Positions 16,561 to 25,062 of a DNA stretch of 64,000 nucleotides are shown one piece after another. The stretch lies in NCBI GenBank assembly GCA_024279135.1, contig JAJRRU010000009.1, positions 62,001 through 126,000 of the forward strand. Reading direction: 5' to 3'. Under the pieces are notes generated by a model that saw nothing but the letters and a program-made list of their open reading frames with translations, was not told the DNA's origin and made no database searches. This DNA comes from Alphaproteobacteria bacterium. GTDB lineage: Bacteria; Pseudomonadota; Alphaproteobacteria; Rhodospirillales; Casp-alpha2. The translations under genes were made by a program, and so were the position numbers. Each line of letters starts with the position of its first letter. Position 1 is the first letter of the stretch.

Positions 16561-17226
16561 CTAGCTTTGGGATCGGCGAGCCCGCGAACCGCGGGACAGT
16601 TCATCCAGTTTAACTTCCAGGCGGCGTATTTTAGTGGCCACCATATCATGGCGACGTTCCGTTGGTGCCAGGGCAGCCCGCCGCAGGCTGTCCAGGTCGC
16701 CCATGGCCGTGTCATAGATTTTTTGCAGCACCCCGCTAACCCGCATGGCGGGTCCGGCCAAAACGCCAAGTTTGTCGAGGAAGTCGCGGAACAAATCGAT
16801 TTCGCTGCCGTCCACCGCATTGCGCAGGGCGACCACGGCTTCGGTATCGCCTTCGACCACCAGGGCGCGTGAAAAGAACTGGGCATCGCCATCGATCTTG
16901 CCTTCCAGCATGTCGATCAGGGTCATCAGGGGGCCACGAATGGTTGCCGCCACGTCACCGGCTTGTCCGGCACGAACGGCACGTAGTTGCGGGGCTTGGT
17001 CATCGGCCACCAGCAAAAATCCAAAGGGTAGATCAACCGGATCGATTAAAAAGCGGGTGTTCTCCAAGCTGGACAGGCGTTCAAAGATATTAGGATATCT
17101 GCGCGTTACCGCCGTCATGGCAGCGCCCAGCACTGGCTGTAAGGGTGCCAGGGGCAAGGGCCGAACGGCCAGTCCCAATAACAAGACAGGTGACAGCGGT
17201 GCGGACATCCCCGTCGATGAAATCAT
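16561..17226 (-). CDS. ubiT: UbiT, SCP2-domain accessory protein for anaerobic ubiquinone synthesis
   Basis: A 221-residue protein with an SCP2 sterol-carrier-like lipid-binding domain at roughly 45-150 (FLLVADDQAPQLRAVRAGQA, TIRGPLMTLIDMLEGKIDGDAQFFSRALVVEGD). UbiT binds ubiquinone intermediates and replaces the aerobic UbiJ scaffold. Its position directly before ubiU and ubiV makes the assignment secure. The C-terminal 60 residues are basic and predicted helical. ATG 17226 has AGGGAG a few bases upstream. Its leader contains repeats and a palindrome that may mediate regulation. Confidence 0.88.
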   Translation of the reverse strand: MISSTGMSAPLSPVLLLGLAVRPLPLAPLQPVLGAAMTAVTRRYPNIFERLSSLENTRFLIDPVDLPFGFLLVADDQAPQLRAVRAGQAGDVAATIRGPLMTLIDMLEGKIDGDAQFFSRALVVEGDTEAVVALRNAVDGSEIDLFRDFLDKLGVLAGPAMRVSGVLQKIYDTAMGDLDSLRRAALAPTERRHDMVATKIRRLEVKLDELSRGSRARRSQS

Positions 17227-17249
17227 GATAACTCCCTAAATGTATGCCG

Positions 17250-17282
17250 CTGTGAAAGTCTGTGAAAATCCACCCTTCACAG
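17250..17282. repeat. direct and inverted CTGTGAA repeats in the ubiT leader
   Basis: Two tandem 10-mers, CTGTGAAAGT (17250-17259) and CTGTGAAAAT (17260-17269), are followed by TTCACAG (17276-17282). The second copy and TTCACAG can pair as a 7-bp stem with a 9-nt loop. This lies between the candidate promoter and the ubiT start. Confidence 0.6.
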
Positions 17283-17288
17283 GCCTGA

Positions 17289-17316
17289 AGTCTACGCTCC
17301 ACAGGTCACCTGTCAA
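17289..17316 (-). promoter_or_regulatory. candidate ubiTUV promoter with embedded palindrome
   Basis: On the minus strand a perfect -35 TTGACA (17316-17311) and a -10-like TAGACT (17294-17289) are 16 bp apart. The 13-bp palindrome ACAGGTCACCTGT (17301-17313) overlaps the -35 and the spacer, the position expected of a repressor or regulator site. I found no FNR-type TTGAT-N4-ATCAA site in this gap. Confidence 0.5.
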
Positions 17317-17333
17317 GGTCGCTCCATAAATAT

Positions 17334-18200
17334 TCAGGCCTCATCATGGGGCCCGCCATAGGTGCCACTATAAGGGCGGTCGTGTTCCAGGGACGGGATT
17401 TTGGCTCTGGCCTGATCGACTTGTGCAGGGTCAATCTCGGCAATAATAATGTCTTCGTTATCGCTGTGGCCTTCGGCCAGAATTGTGCCCCAGGGGTCAA
17501 TAATTAAAGAATGTCCGTAGGTTTTGGCACGACCATGACTGCCGCTCTGACACGGTGCGATGACATAGCACCCGGTCTCGATGGCACGGGCACGCAGCAA
17601 CACATGCCAGTGTGCTTTGCCAGAGGTCCGCATGAACGCCGCCGGTACGGCCAGAAAACGCGCCCCGGCCTGGGCCAGCGAGCGATACAAATAGGCGAAG
17701 CGCAAGTCATAACACACGGACATACCCAGTGCGCCCCATGGTGTGTGGGCCAGAACGGCCTCTGTGCCGGGCTGGAAGGTGTCGGATTCCTTGAAACTCT
17801 CTCCCTTGCCAAGATCAACATCGAACATATGGATTTTGTCATACCGGGCGTTGATGGAACCATCGGGTGCTATCATGAAAGAGCGGTTGCGCGAACGTCC
17901 GTCTGCGTTTTCCGCACCGCCCGCGTTTTCAACGGCAAACGAACCGGCCAGTATCCAGGCACCGGTTTCGCGGGCTGCTTCACACATCACGGCCAGCCCG
18001 GCGAGGTTTTCTTCGGGTTTGGTGTTGGTCTCGAAGCCGTCTTCATCCACATGCAGGCATGAGAAAAATTCCGGCAGGGTGATCATATCGGCCCCCATGT
18101 CACGGGCTTTTTTAATCATCTCGACGGAACGAGTCAGGTTGGCCGTTGCGTCCCCGTCGGCACAAATTTGCACACAGGCCGTCTTGAACGTCTCGCTCAT
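17334..18200 (-). CDS. carbon-nitrogen hydrolase (nitrilase superfamily), Nit1/Nit2-like amidase
   Basis: From ATG 18200 this is 288 residues with the Glu-Lys-Cys triad of the nitrilase superfamily: E44 (TLPEFFS), K122 (YDKIHMFD) and C163 (SVCYDLRF). The YDKIHMFDVDL motif places it with Nit1/Nit2-type enzymes, meaning omega-amidase or deaminated-glutathione amidase, a metabolite-repair or amide-hydrolysis role. The frame remains open to 18590, but that extension runs through the divergent saccharopine dehydrogenase and has no family similarity, so it is rejected. GAAGGA lies about 11 nt upstream of the chosen start. The gene shares an 84-bp control region with the divergent lysine gene, which may reflect common control rather than a common pathway. 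Confidence 0.88.
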   Translation of the reverse strand: MSETFKTACVQICADGDATANLTRSVEMIKKARDMGADMITLPEFFSCLHVDEDGFETNTKPEENLAGLAVMCEAARETGAWILAGSFAVENAGGAENADGRSRNRSFMIAPDGSINARYDKIHMFDVDLGKGESFKESDTFQPGTEAVLAHTPWGALGMSVCYDLRFAYLYRSLAQAGARFLAVPAAFMRTSGKAHWHVLLRARAIETGCYVIAPCQSGSHGRAKTYGHSLIIDPWGTILAEGHSDNEDIIIAEIDPAQVDQARAKIPSLEHDRPYSGTYGGPHDEA

Positions 18201-18232
18201 GGTTCTGGTATCCTTCTCAGTTCTTGCCTTTG

Positions 18233-18251
18233 AATATAAGGATCTTATATT
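18233..18251. promoter_or_regulatory. perfect palindromic operator candidate between divergent genes
   Basis: AATATAAG (18233-18240) and CTTATATT (18244-18251) are perfect 8-bp arms around GAT. The site is centred in the 84-bp gap between the amidase start (18200) and the saccharopine dehydrogenase start (18285), so it could serve both promoters. Confidence 0.55.
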
Positions 18252-18284
18252 AGCCTGATATTGATCTGCCAAGGAATGAAAATA

Positions 18285-19373
18285 ATGACTACTTTCTGGA
18301 TGCGTGATGAAGCGCGAAAAACCGAGCGACGTGCACCGTTGACACCAGGCGATGCGGCAAGCCTGATCGAAAAAGGATTTGATGTCAGGGTCGAGCGTAG
18401 CAAAAAACGCGTTTTCCCCGACCATGAATACCTCTCTGCGGGTTGTGTTCTGGAAAAAACCGGTGGCTGGATAGACGCACCCGCAAGCACGGTGGTGCTC
18501 GGGCTTAAGGAATTGCCAGATGAGCCACAAGATCTGCCCCACCGCTATATTCATTTTGCCCACCTGTTCAAGGATCAGACAGGCTGGCAAAACGAAATTG
18601 CGCGGTTCGAGCGCGGCGGCGGCAGCCTGTTCGATATTGAATATCTGGTCGGTGAGAACAACCGCCGGGTTGCCGCGTTTGGTTATTGGGCCGGGTGGAT
18701 CGGGGCAGCGGTCGGGTTATGGCGATTGTTAGAGCGCAGGCTGGGCGTGGATGGCATCAAGGCCGGAGTTGCGGAATTTGCCTCCCAGGACAAGGTCATT
18801 CAGGATTTGCGCGAGTTGTTGGCGCAAGGCCAAAATCAGGTTCAGGACGAATTGCCCCGAGCCGTGGTGATCGGCGCCAAGGGCCGTTCCGGTACGGGTG
18901 CCGCAGATTGCCTGAGCGCGGTTGGCATCCCGGTTACTCGTTGGGATATGGCGGAGACCGCCGATCTGGACCGCGGCGCATTGCTCGCTCATGACATGCT
19001 GGTTAATTGTGTTCTGGTAACCGGGCCGGGGCTCTTGCTGGCAACCAGTGAACATCTCAGATCCCCTGCGTCCCGCCTGACGGTTTTATCCGATGTGGCG
19101 TGTGATCCGCTCAGTAATTTTAATCCCTTGCCGGTTTACAAAGCCCCGACCAGTTGGAGCCAGCCCTTTGATGTGGCCGGACAAACCGCCTCCGGTGCAA
19201 CTGTGGAGATCACCGCCATCGATAACCTGCCATCCTTGCTGCCTGGCTCGGCCAGTGAGGATTTTTCCAACCAGTTTGTGGCATCCCTGGCACGCTTTCC
19301 CAATGGTGCGGAATGGACGGCAAGCCTGCGCGCTTTTGCCGGGGCTTGTGCGCGGCGAGCGGAAACCACATAA
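18285..19373 (+). CDS. saccharopine dehydrogenase, NAD+, L-lysine-forming type (LYS1-like)
   Basis: From ATG 18285 this is 362 residues. It opens with TTFWMRDEARKTERRAPLTP, the alanine dehydrogenase/PNT-like N-terminal domain of LYS1-type enzymes, and has VVIGAKGRSGTGAADCLSAVG as the dinucleotide-binding turn and LSDVACDPLSNFNP further on. These enzymes interconvert saccharopine with lysine plus 2-oxoglutarate. AAGGA is about 9 nt before ATG 18285; in-frame starts at 18261 and 18276 are less well placed. A second saccharopine-dehydrogenase family gene at 34088-35161 could supply the other half reaction, making a lysine degradation or interconversion route split over two loci. Confidence 0.88.
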   Translation: MTTFWMRDEARKTERRAPLTPGDAASLIEKGFDVRVERSKKRVFPDHEYLSAGCVLEKTGGWIDAPASTVVLGLKELPDEPQDLPHRYIHFAHLFKDQTGWQNEIARFERGGGSLFDIEYLVGENNRRVAAFGYWAGWIGAAVGLWRLLERRLGVDGIKAGVAEFASQDKVIQDLRELLAQGQNQVQDELPRAVVIGAKGRSGTGAADCLSAVGIPVTRWDMAETADLDRGALLAHDMLVNCVLVTGPGLLLATSEHLRSPASRLTVLSDVACDPLSNFNPLPVYKAPTSWSQPFDVAGQTASGATVEITAIDNLPSLLPGSASEDFSNQFVASLARFPNGAEWTASLRAFAGACARRAETT

Positions 19374-19407
19374 CCATACCCCACCTTGCGGCAGTATTTC
19401 TGGGTGA

Positions 19408-19450
19408 CAGGCCGGCTGTTGTTGTTTTTATTCTCAAGCCGGTTGGCCTG
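19408..19450. terminator. weak imperfect hairpin between convergent genes
   Basis: CAGGCCGGCT (19408-19417) can pair with the segment 19437-19450 (AGCCGG, a TTGG bulge, then CCTG) around a 19-nt T-rich loop. It lies between the convergent saccharopine dehydrogenase and LysE genes. There is no clear T-run after the stem, so termination is only possible. Confidence 0.25.
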
Positions 19451-19463
19451 ACGGGTGGATTTG

Positions 19464-20102
19464 TTATCTTTCGCTCAGAGCCAGCTTTAATCCAAGCGCG
19501 ATGAACAAAGTTCCCAGCGATCTGTCCAGCCATAGCCCCAGTTTTGGATTGCCGCGGATGGCCTTGGCAAGCTTCGAGCCGACCAAGATCAGTGGTGGCT
19601 CGACAAATCCGGCAACCACTATAATCAGACTGCCGTGGAGCAGTAATTGCGCCCAGGCTGGGCCTGCGCCCGCAACCACAAATTGTGGCAGGAAGGCGAG
19701 GAAAAAGATGGCAACTTTTGGGTTGAGCAGGGATACCAGTATACCTTGGCGGAATATTTTCTCGTTGGATATGATGTCACCGCCCTGATCACCGACCAAT
19801 CCGCCGCCTTTGGATCTGAGCGCCTTGATACCGAGCCAGATCAGATAACCTGCCCCGACCCATTTGACCATGGAGAAGGCCACCGCCGAGGTGGCAAGAA
19901 TGGCCGAAAGGCCGATAGCGGCAAATAAAACGTGCCCGGCTGCACCCGTCCAAATTCCATACATCGCGGCAAACCCGGCTTTCGATCCGCCCTTGGCAGT
20001 CTGGCCAAGAATAAAGGCAATGTCGGGTCCGGGTGATAAATTTAACAGGATGGCGGCGGTCAGGAACGTGCCCCAGTGAAGTATACTATAATCAAGCATC
20101 AT
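19464..20102 (-). CDS. LysE/RhtB family amino acid exporter
   Basis: A 212-residue membrane protein with the family signature NLSPGPDIAFILGQTAKGG near the N terminus and about six hydrophobic segments. LysE/RhtB proteins export amino acids such as lysine, threonine or homoserine lactone. The start can be ATG 20102 or 20099; AGGA is at a usable distance from both. It follows the EamA exporter gene by 9 bp and is the last gene of a minus-strand run that begins at azlC (24630). Convergence with the lysine-forming saccharopine dehydrogenase is suggestive, but the substrate is not proven. Confidence 0.85.
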   Translation of the reverse strand: MMLDYSILHWGTFLTAAILLNLSPGPDIAFILGQTAKGGSKAGFAAMYGIWTGAAGHVLFAAIGLSAILATSAVAFSMVKWVGAGYLIWLGIKALRSKGGGLVGDQGGDIISNEKIFRQGILVSLLNPKVAIFFLAFLPQFVVAGAGPAWAQLLLHGSLIIVVAGFVEPPLILVGSKLAKAIRGNPKLGLWLDRSLGTLFIALGLKLALSER

Positions 20103-20111
20103 ACTTTTATC

Positions 20112-21047
20112 CTATGGGTCAGGGTTGACCGTGGGTTTTATATCAGTGGGTTTTAAATCGTAGGACAGGCGGATTGCTTTTTGAATTTTTCGTTCCCGGT
20201 AGAACGTATAGATCCCGGTCAGCACAACGATGGCGCTGCCAGCTATTGTCCAGCCGTCCGGTATATCATCGAAAACCACGATGCCCAGGATGATGGCCCA
20301 GATCAGGATCGAATAGCGGAACGGTGAAACGAAGCTGATCTCGCCAACCCGCATGGTCATGATGGCAAACAGATATCCGAATACCAGAAACAGTGAGGCG
20401 ATGAACAACCACTGAAGTTCATTTGAGCCGACGGGTTTCCAGGCCGTGGTTGTCGATAACAAACCACCAGCTATGGTTATGACGGCCGCGGAAATCAAGG
20501 CGACAAAAATAGAGGGCACGTGACCAGACAGCCGGCGTGTCGATAAATCGCGCAGGACGATAAACCCGACGGCTGCCAGTGCCCACATGGAGAATGCGTT
20601 AAAACCTTCCGAGCCGGGTCGCACGATGATCATGACGCCCATGAACCCGATCAGGATAGCCAGATATCGTCGCCAACCAACGGGCTCGCGCAGGAATACC
20701 GCAGCGGCCAGGGTGATAGCCAATGGCAGAACCTGAAGAATGGCCGTGGCATTGGCGATGGGCATGTTGAAAAGTGCCGTCAGATAACACAGCGTTCCGC
20801 CGACCTCACCGACCAGCCTGAGCGACATTGTGTGCCAGTCTGATTTTGTAAGGGTTGGGAATATGGCTTTGCTGTACCAGGCCACAAGCCCCAGCATGGC
20901 CGTCATCATCAGGCCGCGCAGCAGCATGACCTGATAGATGCTCAGACTGTCAGCCATCAGTTTGACGATGGCGTCATTGAGCACAAAGGCGATCATGCTG
21001 GCGGCCATAAATGCCGCCCCACGAAGGTTGTCGGAAATATTTGTCAT
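20112..21047 (-). CDS. EamA/DMT-superfamily permease
   Basis: A 311-residue integral membrane protein with ten predicted hydrophobic helices arranged as two EamA repeats (first near AAFMAASMIAFVLNDAIVKL, second near GFIVLRDLSTRRLSG). Drug/metabolite transporters of this type export amino acids, nucleotide-related compounds or other small metabolites. It starts only 5 bp after the stop of the upstream dimethylglycine-dehydrogenase-like gene, so co-transcription is very likely. Export of the product or toxic side product of that flavoprotein is one inference. The C-terminal 25 residues are hydrophilic. Confidence 0.83.
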   Translation of the reverse strand: MTNISDNLRGAAFMAASMIAFVLNDAIVKLMADSLSIYQVMLLRGLMMTAMLGLVAWYSKAIFPTLTKSDWHTMSLRLVGEVGGTLCYLTALFNMPIANATAILQVLPLAITLAAAVFLREPVGWRRYLAILIGFMGVMIIVRPGSEGFNAFSMWALAAVGFIVLRDLSTRRLSGHVPSIFVALISAAVITIAGGLLSTTTAWKPVGSNELQWLFIASLFLVFGYLFAIMTMRVGEISFVSPFRYSILIWAIILGIVVFDDIPDGWTIAGSAIVVLTGIYTFYRERKIQKAIRLSYDLKPTDIKPTVNPDP

Positions 21048-21052
21048 GGGTT

Positions 21053-23467
21053 TTAACTTCTCAATTGACGGCCATCGGGATCAAACAGCACCTGGGTCTC
21101 TATCATGGCCGGGCGTTTGTCGCCGAGAATTTCGATCTCGAAGGCCTCACCCTGGCGGGCCAGATCACGGGGCACAAAACCCAGGGCAACGGATTTTTTA
21201 CTGTAGTGGGCGTAACCACCCGAGGTCACTAACCCGACCACCTGGTCGCCGCGCCAAATCGGTTCGTCACCGGCAACGTCTACGTTGTCGGCATCGACGA
21301 TCAGGGTGACCAGTTGTCGGGCCGGTGGATTGTCGCGCTCCGCCATGGCGGTTTCCCGGCCGATAAAATCGGCTTTGTCAAAGTTGATGAAGCGGTCCAG
21401 CCCGGTTTCTGCGGCGGTATAATCGGGTTTGTATTCGCGCATCCACGAGCCAAATGATTTTTCCAGCCGCAGCGACATCATGGCCCGCATGCCAAACGGA
21501 CGCAGTCCCAGATCGGCTCCGGCCTCTGAAAGGCTATGGTACAAGGCGACCTGGTGGATGGGCTCCACATAAATCTCGTATCCCATGCCACCGGTATAAC
21601 TGACCCGGCAGACAATGGCCGGGACCAGCCCGATTTCTATTTCGCAGACTTGCAGGAACGGCAACGCTTGGTTGGAAACATCGGCGCGGGTAATGCGTGA
21701 TAACAGATCCCTGGCCTTTGGCCCGGCGATTTGAAAACCGATGCGCTGGTCAGAGATATTGCTGATCTGGACGCCGGTCTCGGGTAAATGTTCCATAAAC
21801 CACCGCATGTGATAGGCTTGCGCCCCGTAAGACGCGGTCAACTGCATACGCTGGTCACCCAGACGCGCCATGGTAAAATCGCCGATCAGTTTACCCGTTG
21901 GGCTTAACATGGGGGTCAGGCTGATACGGCCCGGTTTGGGGATGCGACCGGCCATGATAGTGTCCAGCCAATCCACGGCGTTGGGTCCGGTGACCTCGAA
22001 CTTGCCGAAATTATGAACCTCGTTGATGCCCACGGCCTCGCGTACTACGGTGCATTCCTGCGCAACGATGGGGAATGCATTGGAACGTCTGAAGGTCGGG
22101 GTCTCGTAGGCTTGTTCGCCGTTGGCGGCAAAATAATTCACGTGTTCCATGCCGAAGGCGTGACCGAACACCGCATTTTGTTCTTTCCACAGGCCGTAAG
22201 CCGGGGTGGTTCGCAAGGGCCGTCCGGCGGGAAGTTCTTCGTTGGGGAAAGGCACACTAAAGCGTTTCTGATAATACTGAACCACCATGGTTCGGGTATA
22301 GGGTTTGGTGCAGTAGGTGCCGAACCGGGCCACATCCATACCGAAGATGTTACACGATGGCTCGCCTTCCACCATCCATTCGGCCAGCGACAGGCCCACG
22401 CCACCGCCCTGGCTGAAGCCCGCCATTACCGCACAGGCCGACCAGTACCCCCGTAAGCCCGGAACGGGTCCGACCAGCGGGTTGCCATCGGGGGAGAATG
22501 TAAAGGGTCCATTGATGACCTGTTTAAGGCCGGTTTCGGCCAGGCAGGGATAACGGTGATAGGCCATTTCAAGGGAGTCTGAAATCCGGTCGAGCTTGTC
22601 GGCCAGCAATTCCGAGCCGAAATCCCAGGGCGTCCCGTCAACGGCCCACGGCTCGCAGGCCTGCTCATAGGTGCCGATCACCAATCCCCGGCCTTCCTGA
22701 CGCAGGTAACTCTCACCTTTGGGGTCGAGCACGTGGGGCAGTTCGCCGTCATTCTCATAGACCGCAGGGATATCATCGGTCACCAGATACTGGTGTTCCA
22801 TGGCATGAACGGGCAGGTTGATGCCAACCATTTCGCCAACCTCGCGGGCCCACAACCCACCGGCATTGACCACGTGTTCGGCGTGGATGGTGCCATCTTC
22901 GGTGACCACATCCCAGGTTCCATCGCTGCGTGGGTTCAGTTCCAGTACCCGGTTGCGGAGATAAATTTCTGCCCCACCCAGGCGGGCCGCCTTGGCATAG
23001 GCGTGGGTGGTGCCCGAAGGATCAAGGTGCCCGTCGAGTGGGTCATACAATCCCCCAAGGATGCCGTCGGTATTGAGGATCAGGCAGAGTTGCTTGATTT
23101 CAGTCGGGGTAATCAGGGAGGTGTCCAGACCCATGTGGCGATGTTTTGCCACGTCGGCCTTCAGGGAATCCATGCGGTCCTGATCGGTTGCGATGGCGAT
23201 GCCACCCACATGATGCAGGCTGCATGACTGACCGCTGATTTCTTCCAGTTCCTTATATAGTTTGATGGTGTAGCTTTGCAGGGCTGCAATGTTGGTGTCG
23301 GCATTCAGGGTATGGAACCCCCCGGCTGCGTGCCAGGTTGAGCCCGCCGTCAGCTCGCGCCGTTCGATTAGCACAACGTCTTTCCAGCCCAGCTTGGTTA
23401 AATGGTACAGCACGCTGCACCCAACAACGCCACCGCCAATAACGGCTACCCGAACATTCGATTTCAT
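21053..23467 (-). CDS. dimethylglycine/sarcosine dehydrogenase-like flavoprotein (DAO plus GcvT domains), paralogue A
   Basis: An 804-residue protein. Residues 1 to about 370 form a D-amino-acid-oxidase-type FAD domain (VIGGGVVGCSVLYHLTKLG), followed by an FAO-M linker and a tetrahydrofolate-binding GcvT/aminomethyltransferase domain from about 430 to the end. H46 in GSTWHAAGG lies in the segment that in dimethylglycine and sarcosine dehydrogenases carries the covalently bound flavin. The expected reaction is oxidative N-demethylation of dimethylglycine or sarcosine with transfer of the one-carbon unit to folate. It is followed directly by two exporter genes and preceded by azlD with a 57-bp gap. 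The exact substrate is uncertain, since a diverged paralogue lies at 48859. Confidence 0.85.
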   Translation of the reverse strand: MKSNVRVAVIGGGVVGCSVLYHLTKLGWKDVVLIERRELTAGSTWHAAGGFHTLNADTNIAALQSYTIKLYKELEEISGQSCSLHHVGGIAIATDQDRMDSLKADVAKHRHMGLDTSLITPTEIKQLCLILNTDGILGGLYDPLDGHLDPSGTTHAYAKAARLGGAEIYLRNRVLELNPRSDGTWDVVTEDGTIHAEHVVNAGGLWAREVGEMVGINLPVHAMEHQYLVTDDIPAVYENDGELPHVLDPKGESYLRQEGRGLVIGTYEQACEPWAVDGTPWDFGSELLADKLDRISDSLEMAYHRYPCLAETGLKQVINGPFTFSPDGNPLVGPVPGLRGYWSACAVMAGFSQGGGVGLSLAEWMVEGEPSCNIFGMDVARFGTYCTKPYTRTMVVQYYQKRFSVPFPNEELPAGRPLRTTPAYGLWKEQNAVFGHAFGMEHVNYFAANGEQAYETPTFRRSNAFPIVAQECTVVREAVGINEVHNFGKFEVTGPNAVDWLDTIMAGRIPKPGRISLTPMLSPTGKLIGDFTMARLGDQRMQLTASYGAQAYHMRWFMEHLPETGVQISNISDQRIGFQIAGPKARDLLSRITRADVSNQALPFLQVCEIEIGLVPAIVCRVSYTGGMGYEIYVEPIHQVALYHSLSEAGADLGLRPFGMRAMMSLRLEKSFGSWMREYKPDYTAAETGLDRFINFDKADFIGRETAMAERDNPPARQLVTLIVDADNVDVAGDEPIWRGDQVVGLVTSGGYAHYSKKSVALGFVPRDLARQGEAFEIEILGDKRPAMIETQVLFDPDGRQLRS

Positions 23468-23524
23468 GGTGATTTCCCGGTAAAATTATTATTGGGAAAC
23501 CCTACGCATGTCAGAGGAATGTCG

Positions 23525-23872
23525 TCAAGCTTGTAACATGTATCGCCATAAAGTGATGGCTGCGAAGCTCAGGAATGCGGCGGCCGTTCCGGCGCTGGTA
23601 TTACGCTTGACCAGAAAAAAAACCACAAAACCAATGCCCAGAGCAATCAGTTTATCTATCAGGGGGGCGTCTGCCAGAGCGCCTTCGGGCAGGATAATCA
23701 TGCGAGCCACCAAACCGGCAAGCACGGCGTAGGCAACACAGGCAAACCAGCGCGACAGGGCACCATCGGGATGCATATGGCTGGCGATCACGATACCCAG
23801 AAACCGCCACATATAGGTTGCCAGAATGGAAATGAAAATAACCAGCCAGAGGGACATATCTGTCTCGTTCAT
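23525..23872 (-). CDS. azlD: AzlD, small subunit of branched-chain amino acid exporter
   Basis: From ATG 23872 this is 115 residues with about four hydrophobic helices (SLWLVIFISILATYMWRFLGI at the N terminus), typical of AzlD. The ATG overlaps the azlC stop as ATGA, which decides the start over a longer open frame to 23962. AzlCD forms a two-component exporter for branched-chain amino acids (BrnFE in Corynebacterium). Confidence 0.88.
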   Translation of the reverse strand: MNETDMSLWLVIFISILATYMWRFLGIVIASHMHPDGALSRWFACVAYAVLAGLVARMIILPEGALADAPLIDKLIALGIGFVVFFLVKRNTSAGTAAAFLSFAAITLWRYMLQA

Positions 23873-24630
23873 GGGCGCCCCCTGTTTTGATATCGGCGGA
23901 TCAGGTCGTCGAGAGCGAAGGCAAAAGAACCGGCAAGCAACCCGGTTACCGGGATACCCCAACTGACGGACCAGCCGTGCAGGGTTGGGCCGATCAAAGC
24001 CCCACAGGCCAATGCCATGACCCCGGCCCGTTGACGCACCCCGGCAAAGACCATGGCAAAAAAAGCCGGGCTGAGGAATATCAGGCTGAGCGTCAGGGGG
24101 CGCGGCAACACCCCGGCCAGACTATGGCCGAGCCAGGTGCCGATCATGGCACCGGTCAGACAAACAATGCTGAACCCGGTGTAGTAGGGTATGCGTTCGG
24201 CTTGTGCCATGGCCGGAAAACGCTGCAACGCCATGGCCCACGGTGTCAGGGTTATAAACTGGGCAAACAACATGCGACGCCACCAGGCCGTCTTCCATCC
24301 TTTCAAGTAAGGTGTTATTGCCAGTGTCATGGGCAGGAAACGGGCATTTGCCGCTGAAACTCCCAGGGCTATGGCGAATATAGGGGCACCGACGGCGAGC
24401 ATCTCCACCATAATGATCTGTCCGGGCAACCCCCAGATACCCAGGGTGGTAACCACGGCGTGCCAGACATTGATACCACTTTCGCGGGCCAGCGACCCGA
24501 AACCCATCATGGAAGCAAACAGCACCAGTGCGGGCATGCCAAAGGCGTCACGTGCGCCTAGTTTGTAGGCGACAGACGGTAATATGTCGGTGTTTCCCGA
24601 TTTGTTTATCTCTGGCTGTTTATCAATCAT
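23869..24630 (-). CDS. azlC: AzlC, large subunit of branched-chain amino acid exporter
   Basis: A 253-residue membrane protein with the AzlC signatures FGSLARESGINVWHAVV and TLGIWGLPGQIIMVEML, and seven or eight hydrophobic segments. It is translationally coupled to azlD. AzlC/BrnF proteins export branched-chain amino acids and methionine. The gene is the first of a minus-strand run that continues through azlD, the flavoprotein and two more exporters. The start ATG 24630 faces the long AT-rich gap before the histidine kinase gene. Confidence 0.88.
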   Translation of the reverse strand: MIDKQPEINKSGNTDILPSVAYKLGARDAFGMPALVLFASMMGFGSLARESGINVWHAVVTTLGIWGLPGQIIMVEMLAVGAPIFAIALGVSAANARFLPMTLAITPYLKGWKTAWWRRMLFAQFITLTPWAMALQRFPAMAQAERIPYYTGFSIVCLTGAMIGTWLGHSLAGVLPRPLTLSLIFLSPAFFAMVFAGVRQRAGVMALACGALIGPTLHGWSVSWGIPVTGLLAGSFAFALDDLIRRYQNRGRP

Positions 24631-25062
24631 TGTTTTGAAAATATAAATAAAATTATTGGAATTATCATAATTACAAGCTGGCTAACATAATTGTGCGATA
24701 AACTTATAGTATTATTATTGATAATACTATAACCTACGGTAGATTATTAGGGTTGTTACTTATAATTGGTTGAACAAATAAAATACCGACCGTAATATTC
24801 ATTCATATTGTGGCGGAATTCTCTGTAAAAAATTCGTAATAATAAATATTAACTAAATTTGTCTAATTCATGTATTCTGTATATTGACGAGATAATTATA
24901 AAGCCCTCCGTATAATAATCAGAATAATAATCAGATTTTAAAATTGTTCATGAAATAAAGGTAACGGAAAATTTCGAGTTCAATGTTAAATCACAAATAG
25001 CAGGTGGACACGACAATTCCTATTGATCATAAAATAATGTTGAAGCAGGAGAGCATCCAACA
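24631..25062. promoter_or_regulatory. 432-bp AT-rich intergenic region between azlC and a histidine kinase gene
   Basis: No gene is seen here. The region is much richer in A+T than its flanks. It contains an 11-bp perfect inverted repeat (24704-24732), a TATAAT at 24911-24916 in the direction of the kinase, and a TTGACG at 24884-24889 that is too far from it (21 bp) for a normal promoter. AGGAGAG lies about 9 nt before the kinase ATG. Confidence 0.6.
24704..24732. repeat. 11-bp perfect inverted repeat
   Basis: TTATAGTATTA (24704-24714) and TAATACTATAA (24722-24732) pair perfectly around the 7-nt spacer TTATTGA. The sequence is fully AT-rich except for one G-C pair, so it is more likely an operator for azlC or the kinase than a terminator. 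Confidence 0.75.

Noticed and set aside
17227-17333. FNR binding site upstream of ubiT
   Set aside because: No TTGAT-N4-ATCAA-like sequence is present on either strand of the gap.
17281-17341. 9-bp inverted arms AGGCCTGAA/TTCAGGCCT around the ubiT promoter
   Set aside because: The arms are 43 bp apart and one lies in the end of the amidase coding region; no clear function as terminator or operator.
18201-18590. N-terminal extension of the nitrilase-family protein by 130 residues
   Set aside because: The extension runs antisense through the saccharopine dehydrogenase start, has no family similarity, and ATG 18200 gives a normal-length enzyme.
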